From assembly GCA_017998095.1 (NCBI GenBank), contig JAGODU010000186.1, positions 1-7,667 on the forward strand: DNA of 7,667 nucleotides, in the 5' to 3' direction. Both the position numbers and the translations under genes were made by a program. Below are positions 1 to 6,561 of this stretch, one piece after another; positions within the stretch are counted from its first letter, which is position 1; every line of letters starts with the position of its first letter. The notes under the pieces are model-generated. The model saw only the letters and a program-made list of their open reading frames with translations, was not told the DNA's origin and ran no database searches. This DNA comes from Prolixibacteraceae bacterium (lineage in GTDB: Bacteria; Bacteroidota; Bacteroidia; Bacteroidales; Prolixibacteraceae).

Positions 1-24
1 AGGAGGAAGCTGCCAATAATAATA

Positions 25-80
25 ACCCTGGCCTTTAGGCCGGGGTAAGCATGAACGCCTGACAACATGGGCTTTAGCCC
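25..80. repeat. Two GC-rich hairpins with TTTA loops in a gene-free stretch
   Basis: ACCCTGGCC (25-33) pairs with GGCCGGGGT (38-46) over nine positions, including one T-G pair, around the loop TTTA. GGGC (69-72) pairs with GCCC (77-80) around the same loop TTTA. Stem sequences differ while the loop is kept, as in a repeat family. Neither is followed by a clear T-run. Apart from these and the array at 186-357, positions 1-356 show no gene; in 81-185 I see nothing. Confidence 0.6.
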
Positions 81-185
81 TAACAGACGAAGTTTACTCC
101 CTGTCATATTCACATTGTTCCTAAATTATTTGGGTCGGGAATACCAATGACAGCTACTCGAAGTTCATATTAACCTGCTATTCAA

Positions 186-357
186 CAGATTGCTTCGTCG
201 TTCCTCCTCGCAATGACGATAAATTCAACGTGCGAAGCACCAACGAAATGCTCAGCATTTCCAACAGAGCGAAGCGATAACGACGGCTTGCCGTCTAACA
301 TCGCGCAGCGACAACGTGCGAAGCACCAACAGAGCGCAGCGATAACGAACGAAGTCC
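186..357. repeat. Second micro-hairpin array with a half copy of the CATTGCGAG palindrome
   Basis: CAGATTGC (186-193) and CTCGCAATGACG (207-218) form half of the palindrome found whole at 2002-2072. Then come about eight units of 15-18 bp separated by AAC: GTGCGAAGCAC (230-240), AAATGCTCAGCATTT (246-260), AGAGCGAAGCGAT (266-278), GACGGCTTGCCGTC (282-295), TCGCGCAGCGA (301-311), GTGCGAAGCAC again (316-326), AGAGCGCAGCGAT (331-343) and AACGAACGAAGTCC (344-357). Order and orientation equal those of the right half of the other array (2044-2160), so the two are direct repeats bracketing cysCD. ORFs crossing this stretch on either strand are translated repeats, not genes. Confidence 0.85.
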
Positions 358-1253
358 TAAAAATACCCTTCCATCTTTTTTTGTTCCATACTGCCATCCT
401 GATCAAAATCTATGACCCTGGTAGTTCTTTCCGAAACTCTTACTATCATCATCTCTTCAATGATTTTATCGATAGTATCGGCCTCCGATTCAATGGCTCC
501 TGTTAGTGGATAGCAGCCCAGAGTTCTGAAGCGTACCATTTTCATTTCAGCCTTGTTGCGCAATTCTTTTGGCATACGGTCGTCGTCGGCAAGAATCAAT
601 GCTCCGTCGATATTAACAACAGGACGTTCTTTGGCAAAATATAGTGGCACGATCGGTATGTTTTCCTGTTTTATATATTGCCATACATCGAGTTCTGTCC
701 AGTTGGATATAGGAAACACCCTGATTGATTCTCCTTTATGAATCATAGTATTGTAAATATCCCATAGTTCGGGACGTTGATTTTTGGGGTCCCATTGATG
801 AAAACTGTCCCGGAAAGAAAAAATCCTTTCTTTGGCTCGCGACTTTTCTTCATCACGCCTTGCTCCTCCAAAGGCTGCATCAAATTTATACTTATCGAGA
901 GCTTGCAGTAATGCCCGGGTTTTCATAACGTCGGTATGCACTTTACTCCCATGGACAAAGGGGTTAATACCCTGTCTGACACCTTCTTCATTGAAATGAA
1001 CAATCAAATCCCAATTGTTTTGCCGGGTATATGAATCGCGAAATTCAATCATCTCTTTGAATTTCCATTGAGAGTCGATATGCATGAGAGGAAATGGAAC
1101 CTTGCCGGGGTAGAAAGCCTTTTCAGCAAGACGAGCCATGACTGAAGAGTCTTTCCCAATGGAATAAAGCATGACGGGATTCTGAAAGCCGGCAGCTACC
1201 TCACGCATTATATGTATTGATTCCGATTCAAGTTCCTGAAGATGAGAAAGCAT
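357..1253 (-). CDS. cysD: Sulfate adenylyltransferase subunit 2, CysD (298 aa)
   Basis: ATP-sulfurylase catalytic subunit, making APS from sulfate and ATP in complex with the GTPase CysN. It carries the PP-loop SIGKDSSV at 31-38, FPLMHID near 54-60, the block [20 protein letters not shown] at 128-147, [12 protein letters not shown] at 242-253 and the family's typical end ([11 protein letters not shown]). Length is close to the usual 300 aa, so it is complete. The partner gene cysN, normally next in line, is not found in the 356 nt left of the stop, which hold repeats instead; it must lie further left or elsewhere. The stop codon TAG directly touches a hairpin array unit (GGACTTCGTTCGTT on the coding strand). 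Confidence 0.96.
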   Translation of the reverse strand: MLSHLQELESESIHIMREVAAGFQNPVMLYSIGKDSSVMARLAEKAFYPGKVPFPLMHIDSQWKFKEMIEFRDSYTRQNNWDLIVHFNEEGVRQGINPFVHGSKVHTDVMKTRALLQALDKYKFDAAFGGARRDEEKSRAKERIFSFRDSFHQWDPKNQRPELWDIYNTMIHKGESIRVFPISNWTELDVWQYIKQENIPIVPLYFAKERPVVNIDGALILADDDRMPKELRNKAEMKMVRFRTLGCYPLTGAIESEADTIDKIIEEMMIVRVSERTTRVIDFDQDGSMEQKKMEGYF

Positions 1254-1256
1254 AGT

Positions 1257-1823
1257 TCAGTATTTTTTATTTAAGTAATCCAAGATTGTATTTACACATT
1301 CATCGACATTCATTTTTGTTGTATTCACTGTTATGTCCGGATTAACAGGCTCTTCAAAAGGGGCAGATATTCCTGTGAAATCGGGAATAAGACCTGCTCT
1401 TGCTTTGGCATACAATCCTTTAACATCACGCTCTTCACATATATCAAGGGGGGTATTGACAAATATTAAAGTAAAGTTTATGTCACCAATAATCTCCTTA
1501 GTCATACTACGAAGATTTTCAGTAGGGCTTACAAAAGAGCAAAGAACAATAAACCCTTTTCCAGCAAATAGTTTTGCAACTTCAGAAGCCCGACGCAGGT
1601 TTTCCATACGGTCGGCTTCACTGAATCCCAAATCTTTATTGAGTCCCTTTCTTAAATCATCACCATCAAGCAAAAGAACTTTATAACCCTCTTCGATCAG
1701 CCTTTTTTCAAGAGCAGATGCAATGGTTGTTTTCCCCGAACCTGAAAGCCCTGTAAACCAAAGAACAGTATTTGTATTTAATTGGAATTTATCGCTTGAG
1801 GTTAATGTATTATTTTGATTCAT
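1257..1823 (-). CDS. cysC: Adenylylsulfate (APS) kinase CysC (188 aa)
   Basis: Phosphorylates the 3' hydroxyl of APS with ATP to give PAPS, the donor for sulfotransferases. Family motifs are intact and in order: P-loop GLSGSGKT at 25-32, LDGDDLRKGLNKDLGFS at 52-68, DRMENLRR at 71-78 (APS-binding Asp and Arg residues), SFVSPTENLR at 96-105 with the active-site region Ser S99, KGLYAKARAG at 135-144 and DFTGISAPFEEP at 148-159. Length is typical of a stand-alone APS kinase. The ATG sits about 30 nt downstream of the inferred start of transcription from the 1859-1889 promoter. cysD follows 3 nt after the stop. Being next to a sulfotransferase operon suggests PAPS supply as its purpose, though housekeeping sulfate assimilation is equally compatible. 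Confidence 0.95.
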   Translation of the reverse strand: MNQNNTLTSSDKFQLNTNTVLWFTGLSGSGKTTIASALEKRLIEEGYKVLLLDGDDLRKGLNKDLGFSEADRMENLRRASEVAKLFAGKGFIVLCSFVSPTENLRSMTKEIIGDINFTLIFVNTPLDICEERDVKGLYAKARAGLIPDFTGISAPFEEPVNPDITVNTTKMNVDECVNTILDYLNKKY

Positions 1824-1858
1824 TGAAAAGTCAGGTTTATGAATTTTGATTTATATAA

Positions 1859-1889
1859 CAAAAGTATAAAAATCCGAAGGATATTACAA
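1859..1889 (-). promoter_or_regulatory. Bacteroidota-type promoter for cysC-cysD
   Basis: On the minus strand TTG (1889-1887) is followed after exactly 20 nt by TACTTTTG (1866-1859). This matches the Bacteroidota primary sigma factor consensus of a -33 TTG element and a -7 TAnnTTTG element. Transcription would begin close to 1853, giving a leader of about 30 nt before the cysC ATG. It suggests cysCD is transcribed separately from the RiPP operon. Confidence 0.7.
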
Positions 1890-1892
1890 TCG

Positions 1893-2164
1893 GTGTTAGG
1901 ACTTCGTCCGTTGGTGCTGCGCACGTTAAGACTTCGTCCGTTATCGCTGCGCTCTGTTAGAAAGCTTCGCTTTCGTTAGAGCTGCGCTCGTTGAAATATA
2001 CCGTCATTGCGAGTGTAACAAAGCAATCTGTTGTTCTAAGGGACAGATTGCCGCGCTACGCTCGCAATGACGTAACCAGCAGCAACACATCTGCTTAACA
2101 GAGCGAAGCGACAACGTGCGCAGCACTAACGAAAGCGAAGCTTTCTAACGAACGAAGTCCCAAC
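1893..2164. repeat. Array of micro-hairpins in two mirrored halves around a long palindrome
   Basis: Units of about 15-18 bp are joined by TTA/TAAC-like linkers. Each contains a short perfect palindrome with a 3-nt loop. Left half: GGACTTCGTCC (1899-1909), GTGCTGCGCAC (1914-1924), GACTTCGTC (1930-1938), GAAAGCTTCGCTTTC (1960-1974), GAGCTGCGCTC (1979-1989). Right half, in opposite orientation: GTGCGCAGCAC (2116-2126), GAAAGCGAAGCTTTC (2131-2145), AACGAACGAAGTCC (2147-2160). Stems differ between units but remain complementary; loops are TTC/TGC or GAA/GCA. No ORF with protein-like character spans it. Together with the palindrome it fills the gap between the nucleotidyltransferase gene and the cysC promoter. 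Confidence 0.85.
2002..2072. repeat. Long imperfect palindrome of the CGTCATTGCGAG repeat family
   Basis: CGTCATTGCGAG (2002-2013) pairs with CTCGCAATGACG (2061-2072), and inside it GCAATCTG (2023-2030) pairs with CAGATTGC (2044-2051) around a 13-nt loop. The arms are separated by unpaired 9-nt stretches. From memory, the motif CATTGCGAG...AAGCAATCTG is a widespread intergenic repeat in unrelated bacteria. One half of it recurs at 186-218. Confidence 0.85.
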
Positions 2165-2170
2165 AGCAAC

Positions 2171-3184
2171 TCAGCTGCCAACCACCCTCCTCCTGAAGAA
2201 ACTGTAAGGCCTGTACAGATAATACACTATCTTATATTTCGAGTCGATATTGTTTAAATCGCCGGCATGAAATATTGAAGTTATAAACTTCTTCTTTACT
2301 GATATCAATCCGGGAAACATAAGCCACTGATAAATGTAATTCTCAATGATGTTACTTGTCTTGCCGATTTCCCTGTTTTCGTTTTCTATCGTCTTTATTG
2401 GTATTGAAATAAAAGAAGAAGGAACCCGGCATTTATAATTAAAAGGCAAGGTGTAATTGAAATATTTTTCAAGCAGAATATTCGTTTGCCTGACTATCCT
2501 TTCTGCTTTAAACTCTCTTACCAAACCGGAGAACTTCTCTTTATCTATATCTGAAACAGGATAATCTCTTATATCGAGCAACCACTTGAAATTAGACCAG
2601 GCATGCTTTGATCCGTGTATCAGCAGATTAACCAGCTCAAACTCCTTGTTCAAAACAAGCAGCTTCCTGCCTGCATAGTTTATCTCGGTCAGGTTTTCAT
2701 TCAACAATTCCTTAAATCTCTTTTCTGAAACAGGAATACATTGATTCAATGCCCAATGCAATTCTACATGTAATTTCTTACCCTGACTGTCAAATGCAAT
2801 ATGATTGCTCGATTCTATTATCAATTCCTGCTGAATCTTCTTTTCCGGCCAGCAAAACTCTTCACTGAATGTGTAACCGCTACCAAGCAACACTTCAACT
2901 GCCCTGCCAATTATTTTGCTATCAACATAAATATCGGCATCAACCGATTTTCTGATTGAAGCATCTCCATAAATACGATATGAAAGCATTGCCCCCTTGT
3001 AGCATACAAAAAAAACCTCATTGCTTATAAGAAGATCGGCCAGGGATATGAAATACTTTACCCTTTCCAGCTGCCTCATCTTCTCCGCCAGATACCTGCT
3101 GCCGCTGTTTTCATTTAAAAGTCGGTCGATCTGCTGATGACTAAGCTGATGCCTGCTATGCAATATTTTACGATTGAATATCAT
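2171..3184 (-). CDS. Nucleotidyltransferase family protein, NTP_transf_5 type (337 aa)
   Basis: Shows the sequence pattern of the uncharacterised nucleotidyltransferase family common in lasso and HprK/PqqD clusters. A KGAML loop at 63-67 precedes SYRIYGDASIRKSVDADIYV, with R78 and the acidic pair D82/D84 in the place of the metal-binding aspartates. Then come VELHW at 140-144 and LIHGSKHAWSNFKWLLDI at 188-205, a late conserved block of the family. The acceptor is unknown. Some members accompany precursor kinases, so a role in modifying the RiPP is inferred rather than shown. Last gene of the operon: the start overlaps the cyclase gene by 17 nt, and a hairpin array begins about 10 nt after the stop. 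The C-terminus is very basic (FFRRRVV). Confidence 0.85.
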   Translation of the reverse strand: MIFNRKILHSRHQLSHQQIDRLLNENSGSRYLAEKMRQLERVKYFISLADLLISNEVFFVCYKGAMLSYRIYGDASIRKSVDADIYVDSKIIGRAVEVLLGSGYTFSEEFCWPEKKIQQELIIESSNHIAFDSQGKKLHVELHWALNQCIPVSEKRFKELLNENLTEINYAGRKLLVLNKEFELVNLLIHGSKHAWSNFKWLLDIRDYPVSDIDKEKFSGLVREFKAERIVRQTNILLEKYFNYTLPFNYKCRVPSSFISIPIKTIENENREIGKTSNIIENYIYQWLMFPGLISVKKKFITSIFHAGDLNNIDSKYKIVYYLYRPYSFFRRRVVGS

Positions 3185-4997
3185 GCAAATATTTCTTCTT
3201 CAATTCAATATACTTCAAATATTGACTCACCTTCCCAATGCTTTTTCTTCCCTTGTCAAAATCAACTACAGGGGTTTCTGATATTTTCTTAATAATGTCA
3301 AACTTAACAAATGGAATGTGCTCTCTCTCAGTAAGATTATTGAACTTTTCTTTTATCAGGCGAATACCATCAAGCCTGTTTTGTTGTGAATATGCAATAC
3401 GCAAGGCTTCTCCCTTATCACGTCGCACCCGCACTTTTTCGGTCATGATACCCTTCAGTGCTTCGCGATACAGGTTTCTTGATTTCATATTCCTGTAGGT
3501 GTATTCAACCGGAACACTAAACCAAAACTCAAGCAAATCCTTATCAAGCAAAGGATATTTATATTCAAATCCATACCTTTCTGCATTTATAGCCCACGAA
3601 TCTATCCTTTCCACAAGATGATAATTTTCAAGCAGGTTAAGCATGAACCCGGTACGATTGCCATAACCAAAAACATTCATCCTGTTGTGAAAGAATATCT
3701 TCCGCCAGTGCTTTAATACAAAACCCGGTTTCAATAATTTAAGTTTCGACCAATCGGTATATGATGCTTTGTATGTTTTTACCAGACCAAAGGGAACAAG
3801 CAAGGGACCAACATCTTTTAACAAACGCCCAAGTGTTGATTTTAAACTGATAATCTTAATGTACCTCAGGATAGTCAGCCACTTAAAACTAAAGAAAAGA
3901 TGATTGTATGTACCTCTCGTGCTTAGTGTTACAAACTCATCCCCACCCCAGCCGCTGAAAAGAATCTTTACCCTGTCGCCCCCAGCATCTTTCATCGTTG
4001 GGAGCTCTATCTGCTGCGTCTTAAATTCAAGTGTATTTAAGCCTGTAATTGGATGATCCGGATCTTCCTTTTGATATTTTACCTCCACACCTTTATCTTC
4101 GCAAAAAGCCTCTATAAATTCCCTTTCATCAATCCCGTCAAATTCTCCGTTAAAATTGTCGGGAGTCCATGAATATCCAATAAGCTCCGACTTATCTTTT
4201 ACATTGTCGGCCAGGATACATGCCACTCCTGTTGAGTCGATGCCTCCACTTACATGAACACCGGTCTTCACCGGCTCCATTCTTGAAATAGTAGCTTCAA
4301 CAAGAAGCTCTCGCAATCGGGCAATAGCTCCTTCATAGGTAAGACTCTTGTCCTGTTTGATATTTTCAGGCTTCCAGTATTTTATAGCTTTCTTTTTTTC
4401 AGAAGAAAAAGAAACAACATATCCGGGAGTTACATTTAAAATGCCTTCAAAATAAGTAGTTTCATATTTTCCTTTGAACCTGAAAAAGTCGTTGATAAAC
4501 CTTTCTTCTGATATTGATGATTTAAAAATTCCCGATTTCATTAGGCCAAACTCATGTGAAGCAAATATCACCTTAGAGCCTGTTTTGCAGTAAACCAAAG
4601 GTCTGCCCCCGATATGATCACGAAGAAGATGAAGCTCGTTATTCCTGCGTTCGTAAATAACCACAGCAAAATCGCCGTTAATATGATTTGCACAATCAAT
4701 GCCCCATTTTCTGAATGCCTTTGCAAAAGCTTCTTCTACTGATTCATAATCAAAGTGTGTCTTTAATTCTCCTTGCTTATAAATCCTTGCATCGGCAACA
4801 ACAAGTAAATCATCGTCAGCGTATATGCCGGCTTTTCTTTCACTTTCAGGGTGAGTGCAAATGCCTGCTGCAAAGTTGCCAAAGTGCTTTTCTTCTGAGG
4901 TAAAAACATCCCGGCACAAACCTTTAGCTAATGCTTTTATATCATGATTGTCAATATCGTGAAAGCCAAAATCTAATATCCCAAATATGAAGCTCAT
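3168..4997 (-). CDS. Asparagine-synthetase-like lasso cyclase, C protein (609 aa)
   Basis: Two-domain architecture of asparagine synthetase B. The N-terminal glutamine-amidotransferase-like domain (about 1-200) keeps NGDFAV (107-112) and RDHIGGRPL (126-134). It begins MSFIFGI, without the catalytic Cys2 of true AsnB, so it should not hydrolyse glutamine. The synthetase domain has the PP-loop SGGIDS at 250-255, SGWGGDEF at 348-355, and YGFEYKYPLLDKDLLEF from 475. Lasso C proteins use this domain to adenylate an Asp/Glu side chain and close the isopeptide ring. Position right after B1 and B2 supports that role over asparagine synthesis. The small ORF at 7469-7552 offers no Asp/Glu after its predicted cleavage point, so the substrate is unclear. 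3 nt after B2; overlaps the next gene by 17 nt. Confidence 0.87.
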   Translation of the reverse strand: MSFIFGILDFGFHDIDNHDIKALAKGLCRDVFTSEEKHFGNFAAGICTHPESERKAGIYADDDLLVVADARIYKQGELKTHFDYESVEEAFAKAFRKWGIDCANHINGDFAVVIYERRNNELHLLRDHIGGRPLVYCKTGSKVIFASHEFGLMKSGIFKSSISEERFINDFFRFKGKYETTYFEGILNVTPGYVVSFSSEKKKAIKYWKPENIKQDKSLTYEGAIARLRELLVEATISRMEPVKTGVHVSGGIDSTGVACILADNVKDKSELIGYSWTPDNFNGEFDGIDEREFIEAFCEDKGVEVKYQKEDPDHPITGLNTLEFKTQQIELPTMKDAGGDRVKILFSGWGGDEFVTLSTRGTYNHLFFSFKWLTILRYIKIISLKSTLGRLLKDVGPLLVPFGLVKTYKASYTDWSKLKLLKPGFVLKHWRKIFFHNRMNVFGYGNRTGFMLNLLENYHLVERIDSWAINAERYGFEYKYPLLDKDLLEFWFSVPVEYTYRNMKSRNLYREALKGIMTEKVRVRRDKGEALRIAYSQQNRLDGIRLIKEKFNNLTEREHIPFVKFDIIKKISETPVVDFDKGRKSIGKVSQYLKYIELKKKYLHDIQS

Positions 4998-5000
4998 AAT

Positions 5001-5414
5001 TTATACACTGAATATTTCTTTAAAATTCATTCGCCCGCGGGCAGTAACATTATATTCTCCCGACTTAAGCCAGGCATGGGCAATAAGTTCTTTCCCGTCT
5101 TTAAACTGAAGTCCCAGATACATGACAGAACTTATTTTTCTCCTTTGCAACATAAACCTGGCAGCAAACGATTTTACAATGCATATATTTTTCCAGAACG
5201 AAAGTTTGTTTGCCCTGACAACTGCATCATGTATTCGTATTAATTGCTGAAGATCTGGAGATTGATTCAACGAAGAAGAAGGCTTAAAGAATCTAATACA
5301 AAACTTAAAAGGCAAATAAAGAAATGCTTTTGAAAAAAACAAAAAGAATACTGCTTCAAAAAACAATAGCTTTTCATTCAAATTTAGCTTGGAAAATTTA
5401 TAAATTTCACTCAC
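5001..5414 (-). CDS. Lasso peptide B2-type leader peptidase, transglutaminase-like (137 aa)
   Basis: B2 proteins are cysteine proteases of the transglutaminase fold that remove the leader after B1 binding. Visible here are a hydrophobic N-terminal segment rich in F and L (about 16-43), typical of the family, then C78 in the stretch FWKNICIVKSF (active-site Cys), a basic helix RFMLQRRKISS, and the histidine in IAHAWL (H113). The third catalytic acid is not obvious: E120 is the nearest candidate, and no Asp lies about 12 residues after the His. The start is GTG at 5412-5414 (GTGAGTGA), inside the end of the B1 gene; the next in-frame Met is M98, so GTG is the credible start. Length about 140 aa is usual for split B2 proteins. 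Confidence 0.85.
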   Translation of the reverse strand: MSEIYKFSKLNLNEKLLFFEAVFFLFFSKAFLYLPFKFCIRFFKPSSSLNQSPDLQQLIRIHDAVVRANKLSFWKNICIVKSFAARFMLQRRKISSVMYLGLQFKDGKELIAHAWLKSGEYNVTARGRMNFKEIFSV

Positions 5415-5673
5415 AAACTTTAATTATATCAAACTTAACTGCTTTTTCAAGAAAGGTATTCACTTCATCTTTACACTGTTCGGGTGTCACATTAAATTCA
5501 GCCAAAAGAACAGAACATATATCTTCAAAACTTTTTGGTTCTTCTATAATTTCCCAAATACGCTTGGCAACAGGGTTCAAACCAAAATATTTTCCTTTAT
5601 CGAGGTGCATCATTACCTGATTGTTGTCAAGCTCTCCATCAATTATCTGATCATTTCTGCAATATCTTTCCAT
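5407..5673 (-). CDS. PqqD-like RiPP recognition element, lasso B1 protein (88 aa)
   Basis: A single winged-helix PqqD-like domain fills the protein: strands around residues 13-30 (the stretch MMHLDKGKYFGLN), a helix with IWEIIEE at 39-45, then FEDICSVLLAEF at 49-60 and a C-terminal helix ending FDIIKV. This is the family pattern (LDKGKYFGLNPVAKRIW) of stand-alone B1 proteins, which bind the leader of a precursor and present it to the B2 protease. Length is normal. Its ATG is 6 nt after the sulfotransferase stop. Its last codons overlap the start of the B2 gene by 8 nt, which suggests coupled translation of the two partners. Confidence 0.88.
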   Translation of the reverse strand: MERYCRNDQIIDGELDNNQVMMHLDKGKYFGLNPVAKRIWEIIEEPKSFEDICSVLLAEFNVTPEQCKDEVNTFLEKAVKFDIIKVCE

Positions 5674-5679
5674 CGTAAA

Positions 5680-6561
5680 TCAAACTGTTAAATTGTTATT
5701 CATATCTATATACCCGAATTCTTTCATTACTTCAAAGTTGTATTCCACAATCTTTTGAACGCCTTCGGGAGAAAGGAAATCACGGTAATTGCCAATCTTG
5801 CCCTTCCAGAAAAAACTGTTGCACAACTGCATCTTTTCAGAAAACCCTTTTTCCTTTTCCATCTGCTGCAGATATTTGAAATCGCTGTTTCTGATTGCTC
5901 TTTCCAGCTTTTCCTCATCGTATTCAAGCTTAAGAAAACGAACAGCAGAGCCAAAGGTTTCAAGCGGATTTTGAAGCATATCTTCATACTTAAGAATGTG
6001 GACAGGGATTTGAGTTTGTTGCTGCCAGCTCTTTACATGGCTCTTCCACGACATCAGAATCTGGCGCAGCTGTCCCCGCTTTTTACCTGCCAGAAAAGCA
6101 TCTTCATTCATTAAAAAATTCAAAGTATTTTCAATCTCGCCTGCACTGTGATTAGCATACGAAACACACACATCAAGCGGATTGCGTATGAAGTATAATG
6201 CTCCCATACTTATTTCCGACGGAAACAAGGCTTCGCCGTTTCCATTTAAAGTATAAGCATCATGCGTCTTCTTGAAAACAAGGTTTTCTCCCTCATTGTC
6301 TGCACTCATCGAAACATATCGATATATGTCAGGTCGATACAAATCAACCTCATCGGGAGTCATTTCAAAAGGATTGAGTCCTGTATTATACTCAAAATCA
6401 GAAATACCGCTTGCAATAGGTGTTGATTCAATTTCATCAAGAGGAACAGGCTCCATGGCGTTTTTCAGATAGTTGGCCAGAAACATCCTGAACCAGGTAT
6501 TACCCGATTTAGGGTAAGAAGCCAGCCAGACAATATTCTTTTTCAAACCCGTCTGTATCAT
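5680..6561 (-). CDS. PAPS-dependent sulfotransferase (293 aa)
   Basis: Belongs to the cytosolic sulfotransferase family (sulfotransfer domain 1). The 5'-phosphosulfate loop is YPKSGNTW at residues 16-23. KKTHD at 97-101 supplies the likely catalytic base H100. The 3'-phosphate-binding strand and helix are RNPLDVCVSY at 126-135. The C-terminal KGKIGNYRDF at 253-262 corresponds to the family's KGxxGxW/Y element near the PAPS adenine. No signal peptide or membrane segment is seen, so it should act in the cytoplasm on a hydroxyl of a small acceptor. Within a RiPP operon the natural inference is sulfation of the peptide product, but the small ORF has no tyrosine, so Ser/Thr or a non-peptide acceptor must be considered. 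It overlaps the kinase gene by 4 nt. The cysCD pair in this window would help supply its donor. Confidence 0.9.
   Translation of the reverse strand: MIQTGLKKNIVWLASYPKSGNTWFRMFLANYLKNAMEPVPLDEIESTPIASGISDFEYNTGLNPFEMTPDEVDLYRPDIYRYVSMSADNEGENLVFKKTHDAYTLNGNGEALFPSEISMGALYFIRNPLDVCVSYANHSAGEIENTLNFLMNEDAFLAGKKRGQLRQILMSWKSHVKSWQQQTQIPVHILKYEDMLQNPLETFGSAVRFLKLEYDEEKLERAIRNSDFKYLQQMEKEKGFSEKMQLCNSFFWKGKIGNYRDFLSPEGVQKIVEYNFEVMKEFGYIDMNNNLTV

Noticed and set aside
1..105. Open frame on the minus strand from an ATG near 105 running off the left edge (MTGSKLRLLGLKPML...), a possible start of cysN
   Set aside because: The translation lacks the CysN GTPase loop and merely reads through the two TTTA-loop hairpins. 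It looks like translated repeat sequence.
182..506. ORFs of 74 aa (minus) and 97 aa (plus) across the left array
   Set aside because: They read through the hairpin units, and their outer parts lie antisense to or out of frame with the convincing cysD gene.
1893..2164. CRISPR array
   Set aside because: The period is only about 16 bp, units are palindromic with varying sequence, there are no spacers of uniform length and no cas genes.
3168..4997. Housekeeping asparagine synthetase AsnB
   Set aside because: The N-terminal catalytic Cys is absent (MSFIFG), and the gene is embedded between B2 and NTP_transf_5 genes, which fits a lasso cyclase.
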